A stretch of DNA of 64,000 bases. Origin: Litorivivens sp041624475. GTDB lineage: Bacteria; Pseudomonadota; Gammaproteobacteria; Pseudomonadales; Spongiibacteraceae. Location: assembly GCF_041624475.1 (NCBI RefSeq), contig NZ_JBFJUX010000015.1:1-64000 (forward strand), in the 5' to 3' direction. The translations under genes were made by a program, and so were the position numbers. The notes under the pieces were generated by a model, which saw nothing but the letters and a program-made list of their open reading frames with translations, made no database searches and had not been told where the DNA came from. Positions 25,732-34,396 of this stretch are shown piece by piece (the stretch's first letter is position 1; the number at the start of each line of letters is the position of its first letter).

Positions 25732-26709
25732 GTGTCTGTGTTCGAAACAATAGCGAATAAGTGTGGGAAGGTTGGCCGGAGTGTCATTATCGGCCTTGCC
25801 GCAAGTATGGTGATGGCGCCGGCTGTGGCGCAGGAAAAAACACTGGCCCCGGGTGAAACCTGGCGCATTACAGCGGCCGAGGCGGACATCTCTCTGCAGC
25901 GGTTGGTGCTGGGCGACGGCGCGCGAATTGAGTTTGCCGATGAGGTGACGGATTGGCGCCTGAATGCCCGCCATGTCAGTGTTGGTGAGAATGTCGTGAT
26001 CGATGGTCGCGGCCGGGCCGGCTCGTCCGGACGTGCAGGATCCTCCTACGAAGAGCCCGCTGAAACCTGCAAGGACGGCGCAGCGGGCGGTGCGGGAACG
26101 GCCGGCGGCGCCGGCGGTGAGGGTGTGGATCTGTCTCTGAACCTGGGCATTGCCCGGATTGGTTCACTCACGGTGCTGACCGATGGCGGCGCTGGCGGGG
26201 CCGGCGGCCCGGGTGGTAAAGGGCAGCACGGCGGCGATATCAGCAAGTGCCGCGGCGGCGCCGGTGGCAAAGGCGGCGCGGGCGGACCCGGCGGTCCGGG
26301 CGGCGCAGCCGGTGATTTGACGCTGGTTTACCGTCCTCTGGGTTCATTGGAAACCGCGGCGGTATTGCGAGCCATGGACTTATCCGCCGCTGGCGGTGAG
26401 GGCGGTCCGGGCGGTGAGGGTGGTCCCGGTGGCGGTGCTGTTGAAGGCCGCTATATGAGGGGCGGCGTTGCCGGCAATAAGAAGTGGCTGGCCGGTGGCG
26501 ACGCCGGTGCGCAAGGTTTGCCGGGCGCGGCGGGGGAAGCCGGGCCATCCAAAAACCCGATAATCCAGCAGGCGGGGCAGGGCAAGGGTTTGCGCGCGCA
26601 GCCGGTTGGCGATACAGTAGATCGAGCGTCGCGTATTGAGCAGCTTGAACAACGTATCGACGAGCTGGAGCGGCGGCTGCGGGCACTTGAAAAGAAGGCC
26701 CGGCAATAG
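25732..26709 (+). CDS. Exported collagen-like glycine-rich protein
   Basis: About 325 residues are expected from a GTG near 25732 (start uncertain; TTG 25726 and GTG 25738 are also in frame). The N-terminus has a signal peptide ending MAPAVAQ before EKTLAPGETW. A short beta-type domain follows (LQRLVLGDGARIEFADEVTD). The centre is a run of GGX triplets (GGAGGPGGKG, KGGAGGPGGPGGAAG, GGEGGPGGEGGPGG) interrupted by a hydrophobic/charged module (DLTLVYRPLGSLETAAVL). The C-terminus is a coiled coil, IEQLEQRIDELERRLRALEK. It looks like a trimeric collagen-like surface or periplasmic fibre, but no anchor is visible. The family is not recognised. Confidence 0.7.
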   Translation: MSVFETIANKCGKVGRSVIIGLAASMVMAPAVAQEKTLAPGETWRITAAEADISLQRLVLGDGARIEFADEVTDWRLNARHVSVGENVVIDGRGRAGSSGRAGSSYEEPAETCKDGAAGGAGTAGGAGGEGVDLSLNLGIARIGSLTVLTDGGAGGAGGPGGKGQHGGDISKCRGGAGGKGGAGGPGGPGGAAGDLTLVYRPLGSLETAAVLRAMDLSAAGGEGGPGGEGGPGGGAVEGRYMRGGVAGNKKWLAGGDAGAQGLPGAAGEAGPSKNPIIQQAGQGKGLRAQPVGDTVDRASRIEQLEQRIDELERRLRALEKKARQ

Positions 26710-26804
26710 CCACGCGCTCTGACAGTTTGTAACGCACGAGCAGGCGCATATAACAAGAACAGGAGCCGCCGCCTAAAAACGGACCACAGACTTTCTTACT
26801 TGCT

Positions 26805-26821
26805 TGCACCACCATGGTGCC
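26805..26821 (+). promoter_or_regulatory. NtrC-like binding site, distal
   Basis: TGCACCACCATGGTGCC matches the NtrC consensus TGCACY-N4-TGGTGCA in 12 of 13 fixed positions. It lies about 310 bp upstream of the predicted transcription start of the torF-like porin-glnK-amtB unit, an enhancer-like position. Confidence 0.65.
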
Positions 26822-26973
26822 GACAACTGGCCGGGTGCGACATTTCCGGCCAGCACCGATAGCAGCCATTGAGCTGTCGTAGCCCTCTCTCCCTCAAAAA
26901 AGCCTAAAACCTCCTTATATTTCATAGTGTTAATGCGGTTTGTTAACTCAATCTCTGGATTTATCTTGCCTTT

Positions 26974-27019
26974 TGTTCTAACTTGGTGCGTCAGGGGAAA
27001 AATGCACCTAAATTGGCCA
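26974..27019 (+). promoter_or_regulatory. Two weaker NtrC-like sites, promoter-proximal
   Basis: TGTTCTAACTTGGTGCG (26974-26990) and TGCACCTAAATTGGCCA (27003-27019) each match the NtrC consensus in part. Their centres are about -141 and -112 relative to the predicted start, close to the -140 and -108 enhancer sites known upstream of E. coli glnA. The rest of this 470-bp gap (26710-27180) holds no gene I can support. Confidence 0.5.
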
Positions 27020-27096
27020 TGCTGTTCGTGGGCATATTTCCCCTGAAACGGCAGGATTTTCGATATGTTATTGAAAATCAATAAAAAATTCTGAGT

Positions 27097-27112
27097 TGGC
27101 ACGAGCTGTGCT
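27097..27112 (+). promoter_or_regulatory. Sigma-54 promoter
   Basis: TTGGCACG-AGCT-GTGCT matches the RpoN consensus YTGGCACG-N4-TTGCW with one mismatch and the exact GG-N10-GC spacing. Transcription would start near 27123, about 58 bp before the porin gene. This element and the NtrC-like sites upstream indicate nitrogen-limitation control. Confidence 0.75.
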
Positions 27113-27180
27113 TTATCGGGTCACAACAGAAGCTGCCGTTGTGCTAGCACACTAAAAAACCAAAACGTGGAGAAAGACAC

Positions 27181-27864
27181 ATGAAGAAAGTAAAAACTGT
27201 ACTGGCAACAAGCGCTGCTGCAGCAGCGATTGCTCTGGGGTCCACTCCTGCAATGGCGGAGCTGGAAGCCAGCGCAGCCGTATCCAACATTTACCTGTTC
27301 CGCGGTGTGGACCAGGGTAGTGGTTCCGGCGCCGTTTCTGGTGACCTGGTATACAGCCACGACTCAGGCCTCTACGGTGGAATCTGGGCGTCCAGTGCTG
27401 CTGGATTCAAAAACGGTGGCGAAATCGACACTTTTGCCGGCTGGAGTGGAAGCTTTGGTGACCTGGGCGTAGACATCGGTGTTCTGGATTACTACTACCC
27501 GGGTGCCAATGGTGCAGCTGATGACTGGGGCAAAGGCCTGACTGAAGCTTACCTGGGTCTTAGCTTTGCTGGCGTAGAGTTCTACTACTACGACCAGATC
27601 AGCGGTAAATCTACTGCGCTCGACGACAATACCTATATGTCTCTGAGCTACGGCATGGACAAGTTCTCTGCTGTACTGGGTATGGCTGACTTCGAAGAAG
27701 CTCAAGGCCAGACTTTTGACAATGACTACATGCACCTTGATCTGTCCTATGCCTTTAACGACAACCTGTCATTCACCCTGACTAAAGTTGTTGATAAAGA
27801 CGACGAGCTGACCATGGAAGATGACGTTCAGGTAGTTGTTTCATACAGCATTCCCCTGATGTAA
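27181..27864 (+). CDS. TorF family putative porin
   Basis: A 227-residue outer-membrane protein with a clear signal peptide (ending STPAMA before ELEASAAVSN) and alternating aromatic beta strands. It opens with SNIYLFRGVDQG, the hallmark of the TIGR02001/Gcw_chp group, and ends in VVVSYSIPLM. These proteins form short barrels of unknown substrate and often sit beside glnK-amtB. The sigma-54 promoter upstream suggests it admits ammonium, urea or another nitrogen source across the outer membrane. That role is inference. Confidence 0.88.
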   Translation: MKKVKTVLATSAAAAAIALGSTPAMAELEASAAVSNIYLFRGVDQGSGSGAVSGDLVYSHDSGLYGGIWASSAAGFKNGGEIDTFAGWSGSFGDLGVDIGVLDYYYPGANGAADDWGKGLTEAYLGLSFAGVEFYYYDQISGKSTALDDNTYMSLSYGMDKFSAVLGMADFEEAQGQTFDNDYMHLDLSYAFNDNLSFTLTKVVDKDDELTMEDDVQVVVSYSIPLM

Positions 27865-27872
27865 GACAGACC

Positions 27873-27895
27873 CCGGCCGGCATACCGCCGGCCGG
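27873..27895 (+). terminator. Stem-loop between the porin gene and glnK
   Basis: CCGGCCGGC and GCCGGCCGG form a 9-bp GC-only stem around ATACC, eight bases after the porin stop. A weak U-run (ATTTAACC) follows. It could attenuate read-through, giving more porin than GlnK/AmtB, or protect the upstream mRNA end. Confidence 0.55.
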
Positions 27896-27963
27896 ATTTA
27901 ACCCACCAGTTTCGAACCGGGTGTGCGTGGGTTGCCATGCACCGAGTAGAGGAGATTTGTCTC

Positions 27964-28302
27964 ATGAAACTGATCACAGCCATTATCAAACCCTTCAAAC
28001 TTGATGATGTGCGCGAGGCGCTTTCAGACATCGGTGTGCAAGGCATCACTGTCACCGAAGTGAAAGGCTTTGGCCGTCAGAAAGGTCATACCGAGTTGTA
28101 CCGCGGCGCAGAGTATGTTGTTGATTTTCTGCCCAAGGTAAAGCTTGAAGTCGCTGTCGCGGACGGATCTGTTGAGCAGACCCTGGAAGCCATCAGCAAG
28201 TCAGCCAATACCGGCAAAATCGGTGACGGCAAGATTTTTGTCTCAGCGCTGGAACAGGTTATCCGTATTCGTACGGGTGAAACCGGCGAAGAGGCAATTT
28301 AA
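27964..28302 (+). CDS. glnK: Nitrogen regulatory protein P-II (GlnK)
   Basis: GlnK is the trimeric PII signal protein which binds ATP/ADP and 2-oxoglutarate and plugs AmtB when ammonium is plentiful. The 112-residue protein begins MKLITAIIKPFKLDDVREAL. It has the uridylylated Tyr51 in GHTELYRGAEY and the T-loop and C-terminal signatures (GKIGDGKIFV, IRIRTGETGEEAI). I use ATG 27964 after AGAGGAGA; the longer frame starts in the leader. amtB follows, so it is GlnK rather than GlnB. Confidence 0.95.
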   Translation: MKLITAIIKPFKLDDVREALSDIGVQGITVTEVKGFGRQKGHTELYRGAEYVVDFLPKVKLEVAVADGSVEQTLEAISKSANTGKIGDGKIFVSALEQVIRIRTGETGEEAI

Positions 28303-28413
28303 AAAGGGGCAAGCTCATTGCCGGTTTATAACCCGAAAGGGTGTTGCCGGAAATGGATTCAGTTTTTGGCGGAAAGCTGAAACCCTCAACAAGCCTGCGA
28401 GGTTTATTTAATC

Positions 28414-29655
28414 ATGGAAAATCAAATATTTGAACTGCAGTATGCACTCGACACCTTTTATTTTCTGGTGTGCGGTGCGCTGGTAATGTGGATGGCGGCT
28501 GGTTTCGCCATGCTCGAAGCCGGTCTGGTGCGCTCCAAGAACACCACCGAAATTCTTACCAAAAACGTGGCCCTGTTTGCCGTGGCCTGCACCATGTACA
28601 TGATCTGTGGCTACAGCATTATGTACGGCGGCGGTGAGCTGACATTGTTCCTCGACGGTATCGTCGGTGACGGCGTAGCCGGTGCTGAAGAGCCTGCGAC
28701 CTATGCTCCCTCCTCAGACTTCTACTTCCAGGTAGTGTTTGTTGCTACTGCGATGTCGATTGTCTCGGGTGCGGTTGCCGAGCGCATGAAGCTGTGGGCC
28801 TTCCTGGCTTTCGCCGTTGTCATGACCGGCTTCATCTATCCGATGGAAGGTGCCTGGACCTGGGGCGGCATGCCGGTATTCGGTATGTACACGCTGGGCG
28901 ACCTGGGCTTCTCTGACTTCGCGGGTTCCGGCATCGTTCACATGGCAGGTGCTGCTGCGGCACTGGCTGGTGTATTGCTGCTGGGCGCTCGTAAAGGCAA
29001 ATACGGCAAAAACGGTCAGATCAATGCGATCCCCGGTGCCAACCTGCCGCTGGCTACTCTGGGTACCTTTATCCTGTGGCTGGGCTGGTTTGGTTTTAAC
29101 GGTGGTTCGGTTCTGGCAACGGCCAGCGTTGAAAGCGCCAACTCGGTTGCGGTCGTGTTCATGAACACCAACGCGGCGGCGGCCGGTGGTCTGATTGCTG
29201 CGCTGATTGTTGCTCGCATTATGTTCGGCAAGGCTGACCTGACCATGGCACTGAACGGCGCCCTGGCTGGTCTGGTGGCGATCACTGCTGAGCCGTCAAC
29301 GCCGACTGCACTGCAAGCGACTCTGTTTGGCGGTCTGGGTGGTTTGCTGGTGGTGTTCTCCATCGTCGCGCTGGACAAGCTGAAAATCGACGATCCTGTC
29401 GGTGCGATCTCTGTCCACGGTGTGGTGGGTCTGCTGGGTCTGTTGCTGGTGCCGATCACCAACGACGGTTCAAGCTTCTCTGGCCAGATCATTGGTGCGC
29501 TGACCATCTTCGGTTGGGTCTTTGTGGCCAGCCTGATTACCTGGGCGATCCTGAAAGCTGTTATCGGCATCCGTGTCTCGGAAGAAGAAGAGTACGAAGG
29601 CGTGGATCTGTCCGAGTGCGGCATGGAAGCCTACCCCGAATTCACCCAGCAATAA
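28414..29655 (+). CDS. amtB: Ammonium transporter AmtB
   Basis: A trimeric inner-membrane ammonium channel. The 413-residue protein has about eleven membrane helices, the AmtB motif FAGSGIVHMAGAAAALAG carrying the first pore histidine, GWFGFNGGSVL, and the second histidine in SVHGVVGLLG. The N-terminus ELQYALDTFYFLVCGALV lacks a cleavable signal, unlike E. coli AmtB. It is the last gene of the nitrogen unit and is closed by a strong terminator. Confidence 0.95.
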   Translation: MENQIFELQYALDTFYFLVCGALVMWMAAGFAMLEAGLVRSKNTTEILTKNVALFAVACTMYMICGYSIMYGGGELTLFLDGIVGDGVAGAEEPATYAPSSDFYFQVVFVATAMSIVSGAVAERMKLWAFLAFAVVMTGFIYPMEGAWTWGGMPVFGMYTLGDLGFSDFAGSGIVHMAGAAAALAGVLLLGARKGKYGKNGQINAIPGANLPLATLGTFILWLGWFGFNGGSVLATASVESANSVAVVFMNTNAAAAGGLIAALIVARIMFGKADLTMALNGALAGLVAITAEPSTPTALQATLFGGLGGLLVVFSIVALDKLKIDDPVGAISVHGVVGLLGLLLVPITNDGSSFSGQIIGALTIFGWVFVASLITWAILKAVIGIRVSEEEEYEGVDLSECGMEAYPEFTQQ

Positions 29656-29678
29656 GTCTCCCCCTGCTGGTGAATGCC

Positions 29679-29702
29679 AAGGCGCCTTCGGGCGCCTTTT
29701 TT
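29679..29702 (+). terminator. Rho-independent terminator after amtB
   Basis: AAGGCGCC-TTCG-GGCGCCTT forms an 8-bp stem with a stable TTCG tetraloop, followed by a run of six T. This is a textbook intrinsic terminator. Confidence 0.9.
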
Positions 29703-29745
29703 CGTTTGTCGTTTGCGCCAGAAACACGGCGTCAGACACAGAAAT

Positions 29746-31812
29746 TTACACCCCGGCATACGCCGTCTTGTCTCCCAGCCATCGCTGAATCAATGCGTCG
29801 CGCAAGGTCTTGTTAGCTACAACGTCGTCGGCTACCTGCTTGACGTCGTCGAGCAAGTCACTGTCGCGTTGCAGGTCGGCTATCCGGAATTGCATTAATC
29901 CGGTTTGACGAGTACCCAGTACTTCGCCGGGGCCGCGCAGCATCAAGTCTTTTTCCGCAATAACAAAGCCGTCGGTGGACTCGCGCAATGCGCGCAGGCG
30001 TTCCCGGCCATTGCGCGACAGCGGCGCCTGATAGAGCAGGGCGCAGTGACTCTCAATGGCGCCGCGCCCGACCCGGCCGCGCAGCTGATGCAGTTGCGAG
30101 AGGCCAAGGCGCTCGGCATTTTCGATGACCATCAGGCTGGCATTGGGCACGTCGACGCCCACTTCAATCACGGTGGTGGCCACCAGCAGCTGGGTTTGCC
30201 CGGCCTTGAAGGCGGTCATGATGTCGGCTTTTTCCTGGGGTTTCTGGCGACCGTGCACCAGTGCCACCTGTAATTGCGGCAGGGCGGTTTTCAATTCTTC
30301 GAAGGCCGCCTCTGCGGCCTGTGCCTGCAGGGCTTCGGATTCTTCAATCAGGGTGCAAACCCAATACACCTGCTGACCACTGGCGCAGACGTGGGCGATG
30401 CGTTCAATGATCTGGGCGCGTCTGGCATTATCGATGACCACGGTGTTAACCGGTGTTCGCCCCGGCGGCAGTTCATCGATAATTGAAGTGTCGAGATCGG
30501 CGTAGGCGGTCATTGCCAGGGTGCGGGGAATGGGGGTGGCGGTCATCACCAGCTGGTGGGGGTGACCGTCTTCCGGTCGGGCTTTCTGGGTAAGCGCCAA
30601 TCGCTGGTGCACACCGAAGCGGTGTTGTTCATCGATGATGGCAAGCCCCAGTCGCTGGTAGGCAACTTCGTCCTGAAACAGGGCGTGGGTGCCGATTACC
30701 AGCTGAGCCTCGCCCCTGGCGACGGCGGTCAGTGACTGCTGTCGCGCCTTGCCTTTGAGTTTGCCGACCAGCCAGCCAACACTCAGGCCAAGCGGTTCCA
30801 GCCACTGCTTAAAATTGAGGTAGTGCTGCTCGGCCAGTATTTCGGTGGGGGCCATCAACGCGACCTGAAAGCCTTGCTCTATGGCCTGCAGTGCGGACAT
30901 GGCCGCCACTACAGTTTTGCCGCTGCCGACATCGCCTTGCACCAGCCGCAGCATGGGCCGGCCGAGCATCAGATCGGCGGCAATTTCATTGCAGACCCGC
31001 TGCTGGGCGCGGGTTAACTGAAAACCGAGCTGTTTTTGAAAGGCCGGCTGCAATTGTTGGCTGGCGGGCAACGCTACCGCGCCGCGGGCCTGGGCTTGCT
31101 GGCGGGTTTTGAGCATGGCGAGGTTGTGGGCCAGCAGTTCTTCAAAGGCCAGTCGCCGTTGGGCTGGATGCAGCCCCTCACTTATCAGTGACAGGCGGGC
31201 TTTGGCTGGTGGCTGGTGCAGATAGCGGAGGGCATCGCTCAAGGGAAAGCGCGCCAGCTCATGCTGGCTAATCAGCTCGGTAACAGGGTGCTTATCCAAC
31301 AGGCCCAGCGCTTGCTGGCAGAGTTTGCGCCACACGTTTTGACCAATACCCTCAGTGGAGGGGTAGACCGGCGTCAGGCGTTGATCCAGCGTCGCCGTGT
31401 GCTGCTCGTCCAGCAGCTGATATTCCGGATGGTAGAGTTCGAGCCCGGCGCCGCCGCGCCGCGGTTCGCCGTAGCAGCGAATGCGGGTACCGGCGGTGAG
31501 TTGTTTTTTTTGGGCGGCCGAAAAATGAAAGAAGCGCAGGGTAATCAGGCCGGTGCCGTCCTGCACTTTGCAGATCAGACTGCGGCGCTTGCCGAAGGCG
31601 ATATCGGCGACTTTTACTTCGCCCTCAATAACCGCATCAACGCCGAGCTGCAGCGCGCCGATGGGTGTAACGCGGGTGCGGTCCTGATAACGCAATGGCA
31701 GGTGAAACAGCAGATCCTGGGCGCTGAAAACACCGTATTTATGGAGTTTTTCACGCAGCCGGGGGCCAACTCCCTTGAGCTGGTCGATGCTGATGGCCTG
31801 CAGGTCCGTCAC
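29746..31812 (-). CDS. recG: ATP-dependent DNA helicase RecG
   Basis: RecG remodels stalled replication forks and Holliday-like junctions. The 688-residue protein has the N-terminal HhH-like KGVGPRLREKLHKYG, the wedge domain, Walker A GDVGSGKTVVAAM, IIDEQHRFGVHQR, the TATPIPRTLAM motif and QLRGRVGRG. I favour GTG 31812 (VTDLQAISIDQLKGVG), which follows AAGGAG at seven bases; the upstream start at 31851 has no ribosome site. Confidence 0.95.
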   Translation of the reverse strand: MTDLQAISIDQLKGVGPRLREKLHKYGVFSAQDLLFHLPLRYQDRTRVTPIGALQLGVDAVIEGEVKVADIAFGKRRSLICKVQDGTGLITLRFFHFSAAQKKQLTAGTRIRCYGEPRRGGAGLELYHPEYQLLDEQHTATLDQRLTPVYPSTEGIGQNVWRKLCQQALGLLDKHPVTELISQHELARFPLSDALRYLHQPPAKARLSLISEGLHPAQRRLAFEELLAHNLAMLKTRQQAQARGAVALPASQQLQPAFQKQLGFQLTRAQQRVCNEIAADLMLGRPMLRLVQGDVGSGKTVVAAMSALQAIEQGFQVALMAPTEILAEQHYLNFKQWLEPLGLSVGWLVGKLKGKARQQSLTAVARGEAQLVIGTHALFQDEVAYQRLGLAIIDEQHRFGVHQRLALTQKARPEDGHPHQLVMTATPIPRTLAMTAYADLDTSIIDELPPGRTPVNTVVIDNARRAQIIERIAHVCASGQQVYWVCTLIEESEALQAQAAEAAFEELKTALPQLQVALVHGRQKPQEKADIMTAFKAGQTQLLVATTVIEVGVDVPNASLMVIENAERLGLSQLHQLRGRVGRGAIESHCALLYQAPLSRNGRERLRALRESTDGFVIAEKDLMLRGPGEVLGTRQTGLMQFRIADLQRDSDLLDDVKQVADDVVANKTLRDALIQRWLGDKTAYAGV

Positions 31813-31911
31813 GCAGGGGCTCCTTCTGCTGTGTTCCTGTGTGGTAAGCACTACACTCGTGGTCTGCGCTCACGTATTGTAACGGGCTTTGGGAGTGGGG
31901 CCAGACAGAAC

Positions 31912-32769
31912 ATGGAAAAAACGCTGTTGTTGATCGGATGCGGGCAATTGGGTTCGGCCCTGGGCGAGCATTTTCTCAAGCGGGGTTGGCGCGTAGTCGG
32001 TGCGCGTCGCAATGTTGCCCGCCTGCCCGATGGCTTTGAGCCGCTGGCGCTGGATTTCCGCGATGGCGATTCGCTGAAGCCCTTACGTGAGATTCAAGCG
32101 GACTACGTGGTGGTGACCTTGACCCCGGGGGAGCGCAGCGCCGAGGCCTACAAGGCCGTTTTTGAGCATGGTCTGACCGATGTACTGCAGAACCTGAACA
32201 GGGATCGCTTGCAGCGCCTGTTATTTACCTCCAGTACCAGTGTCTACCACCAAAATGACGGGTCAGTGGTGGATGAAAGCAGCCCTGTTGCGCCCGAGTC
32301 ATTCAGTGGCCGCTCAGTGCTGGCGGCGGAGCAGTTGTTGAAAAAAAGTACTTTGCCGACGACGGCTATCCGCTTTGGCGGTATCTACGGTGGTGCGTCG
32401 CTGCGGCTGGCCGAGCGGGTGCGGGCGGGGCAGTGTGCGCCGCGATCGCGGGTGCATTTCAGCAACCGCATCCACCGCGACGATTGTGTGGGTGTGTTGC
32501 GGCATTTGATTGAGCGGCACGAATCCGGCGCGGCGTTGAGTGAGTGTTATCTGGCCGTTGATGATGATCCTGCACCGATTGCCGATGTCCATAAGTGGTT
32601 GGCGGCGCAATTGGGTGTGCCCTATGAGTGCGACCCTGACTATCGCCACATGGCGGGCAGCAAGCGCGGTGATAACCGGCGGCTGCGGGAAAGCGGGTTT
32701 GAGTTTCGCTACCCGGATTACCACTCGGGCTATGCGGCGGTGTTGGCGTCAGCTAAAACTCAGCGTTAG
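31912..32769 (+). CDS. NAD-dependent epimerase/dehydratase (SDR) family protein
   Basis: A 285-residue Rossmann-fold protein beginning MEKTLLLIGCGQLGSALGEH, with the GxxGxxG dinucleotide motif. It resembles YeeZ-type atypical short-chain dehydrogenases: FTSSTSVYHQNDG holds the usual S/T and Y region, and FGGIYG follows. The catalytic YxxxK is not clear (GRSVLAAEQLL), so it may be a regulatory or degraded SDR. Its stop overlaps the convergent tesB stop by four bases. Confidence 0.8.
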   Translation: MEKTLLLIGCGQLGSALGEHFLKRGWRVVGARRNVARLPDGFEPLALDFRDGDSLKPLREIQADYVVVTLTPGERSAEAYKAVFEHGLTDVLQNLNRDRLQRLLFTSSTSVYHQNDGSVVDESSPVAPESFSGRSVLAAEQLLKKSTLPTTAIRFGGIYGGASLRLAERVRAGQCAPRSRVHFSNRIHRDDCVGVLRHLIERHESGAALSECYLAVDDDPAPIADVHKWLAAQLGVPYECDPDYRHMAGSKRGDNRRLRESGFEFRYPDYHSGYAAVLASAKTQR

Positions 32770-33629
32770 CGCTTGAGCCGCATAATCCCTTCCTGCGCGG
32801 TGCTCGCGACCAGCCGTCCCTGCTGGTCAAAAATCTGGCCGCGCACAAACCCCCGGCCGTTCGATGCACTGGGGCTGTCGATGGCATAGAGCAACCAGTC
32901 GTTGAAATCGAAGGGGCGATGGAACCAGATGCTGTGATCGATGGTCGCCATGCGCATATTCTCAGTAAAGAACGAAACTTCGTGGGGCTGGGTTGCGGCC
33001 GCGAGAAAGAGAAAATCCGACGCGTAGGCCAGCGTGTACTGGTGGGCATTGGCGTCTGCGGGCAGGGTACCGTTGGCACGCATCCACAGGTGCCACTTGG
33101 GCGGCAGTTTGGTGGGGCGCAGCAGATTCTGTTTTTCCACCAGGCGAAAATCGATGGCCCGCAGGGCCGAAAACTTCGGCAGCCAGTCTTCGGGGCTGCG
33201 CCGGATATTGTCTTCAATAATCGCAAGGCCGCTTTCCACGGTCTCGGGCCCAGGCATGTCCGGCATGTCGGCTTCATGCTCAAAGCCCGCCAGTGGAATC
33301 TGAAAAGAGCAGGTCATAAAACAGATGGGCTGCCCCTTCTGCATGGCCTTCACTCGCCGGTTGGAAATGGTGCCGGCATCCAAAGTGTTTTCCACTTCGA
33401 AAATAATCGGCAGGGACGAGTCGCCCGGGCGCAGAAAATAAGAGTGCAAGGAGTGAATTTCGCGATCGGCGGCCACCTGCTGCTTGGCGGCAGACAGCGC
33501 CTGACCGATAACCTGGCCGCCGTAGACCCGGCCCCAGTCGGTGACTTCACTCTGACCCCGATAGAGATTTTCATCCAGTTTTTCAAGTTTCAGGATATCG
33601 ACGAGCTGGTTCAGGGCCTTGGAATTCAT
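32766..33629 (-). CDS. tesB: Acyl-CoA thioesterase II
   Basis: TesB hydrolyses medium and long acyl-CoA esters. The 287-residue protein has a double-hotdog architecture: RVYGGQVIGQALSAAK and IHSLHSYFLRPGDSSLPI in the first half, and MATIDHSIWFHRPFDFNDW in the second with the expected Asp of the catalytic triad. Length and motifs match E. coli TesB. No operon partner is evident. Confidence 0.93.
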   Translation of the reverse strand: MNSKALNQLVDILKLEKLDENLYRGQSEVTDWGRVYGGQVIGQALSAAKQQVAADREIHSLHSYFLRPGDSSLPIIFEVENTLDAGTISNRRVKAMQKGQPICFMTCSFQIPLAGFEHEADMPDMPGPETVESGLAIIEDNIRRSPEDWLPKFSALRAIDFRLVEKQNLLRPTKLPPKWHLWMRANGTLPADANAHQYTLAYASDFLFLAAATQPHEVSFFTENMRMATIDHSIWFHRPFDFNDWLLYAIDSPSASNGRGFVRGQIFDQQGRLVASTAQEGIMRLKR

Positions 33630-33819
33630 GCGGGCGTTCCTTGCGGTTTTCTTTGTGCCTTTCTTTGCGAGGAAGGCTCCTGCAGTATAACGGATGCCGC
33701 CGGCGATTCGCGGTCTTATGCCGGAGATAATCCCGGCAAATGGCGGGTGAAGGATTTTTCATGGTGGTACTGCCAGTAGGGCGGTAGGCTGGCTGTTTTA
33801 AATATTTTGGGAGTGGATT

Positions 33820-34362
33820 ATGGATCAGGAAAAAATTGAGGCCTTGATCAAGGATTTCGAAAACCGCCCGATTATTCCGACAGTTGGTGCGAGCGATACC
33901 CTGTTATTGGAAGAAAGCGACCTGCCCTGGCTGATGTCGCCGGACGGCAGCCAGACTCAGCTGCTGCAGGTGGATCTGAACCAGGGCCTGTGGGTTGTGA
34001 AAAACCGCTTTATGCCCGGCTTTGCGATCGACAAGCACTACCACACCGGTTCGGTGTTTGCGGTAACGATCAAGGGTGAGTGGTACTACAAGGAATACCC
34101 GGATCAGGTTAATAAGCCTGGCTCTTACCTGTTTGAACCCGCCGGTTCGGTGCACACCCTGATGGTGCCTGAGACCCAGCAGGAGCCCACCGAAGTGTGG
34201 TTTGCGATCTATGGCGCCAATATCAATATGGACGCCGACGGGAATATCATTTCCGTGCTGGACGCACACTCGGTGCTGGATGGCTACGTGAAATACTGCG
34301 ATGCGATGGGTGAGGATTGCAGTAAGCTGATAGTGAATGGCGAACAGCCATACCTGAAGTAA
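33820..34362 (+). CDS. Cupin protein, 2,4'-dihydroxyacetophenone dioxygenase-like
   Basis: A 180-residue single-domain cupin with metal-binding histidines in AIDKHYHTGSVFAVTIKGEW and the second motif GSVHTLMVPE. It resembles 2,4'-dihydroxyacetophenone dioxygenase-type proteins, which cleave carbon-carbon bonds. Substrate cannot be read from sequence, and no aromatic-degradation genes are nearby. The gene is monocistronic and ends in a strong stem-loop. Confidence 0.75.
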   Translation: MDQEKIEALIKDFENRPIIPTVGASDTLLLEESDLPWLMSPDGSQTQLLQVDLNQGLWVVKNRFMPGFAIDKHYHTGSVFAVTIKGEWYYKEYPDQVNKPGSYLFEPAGSVHTLMVPETQQEPTEVWFAIYGANINMDADGNIISVLDAHSVLDGYVKYCDAMGEDCSKLIVNGEQPYLK

Positions 34363-34369
34363 GGCGCTG

Positions 34370-34395
34370 GCCTCACCCTGCTTGCAGGGTGAGGC
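34370..34395. terminator. Bidirectional stem-loop
   Basis: GCCTCACCCTG-CTTG-CAGGGTGAGGC is a perfect 11-bp stem between the convergent cupin and pilR genes. The arms contain the CCTCACCC/GGGTGAGG motif shared with the nested repeat family. T-runs are weak on both sides. Confidence 0.65.
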
Positions 34396-34396
34396 A

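Noticed and set aside
26773..27102. Minus-strand frame of 109 codons in the gap before the TorF-like porin
   Set aside because: It overlaps the NtrC/sigma-54 elements, has no ribosome site and no family-like composition; the region is better explained as a control region.
31216..31911. N-terminal extension of the SDR gene
   Set aside because: The extension overlaps recG on the other strand; the Rossmann start MEKTLLLIGCGQLG at 31912 is the true beginning.
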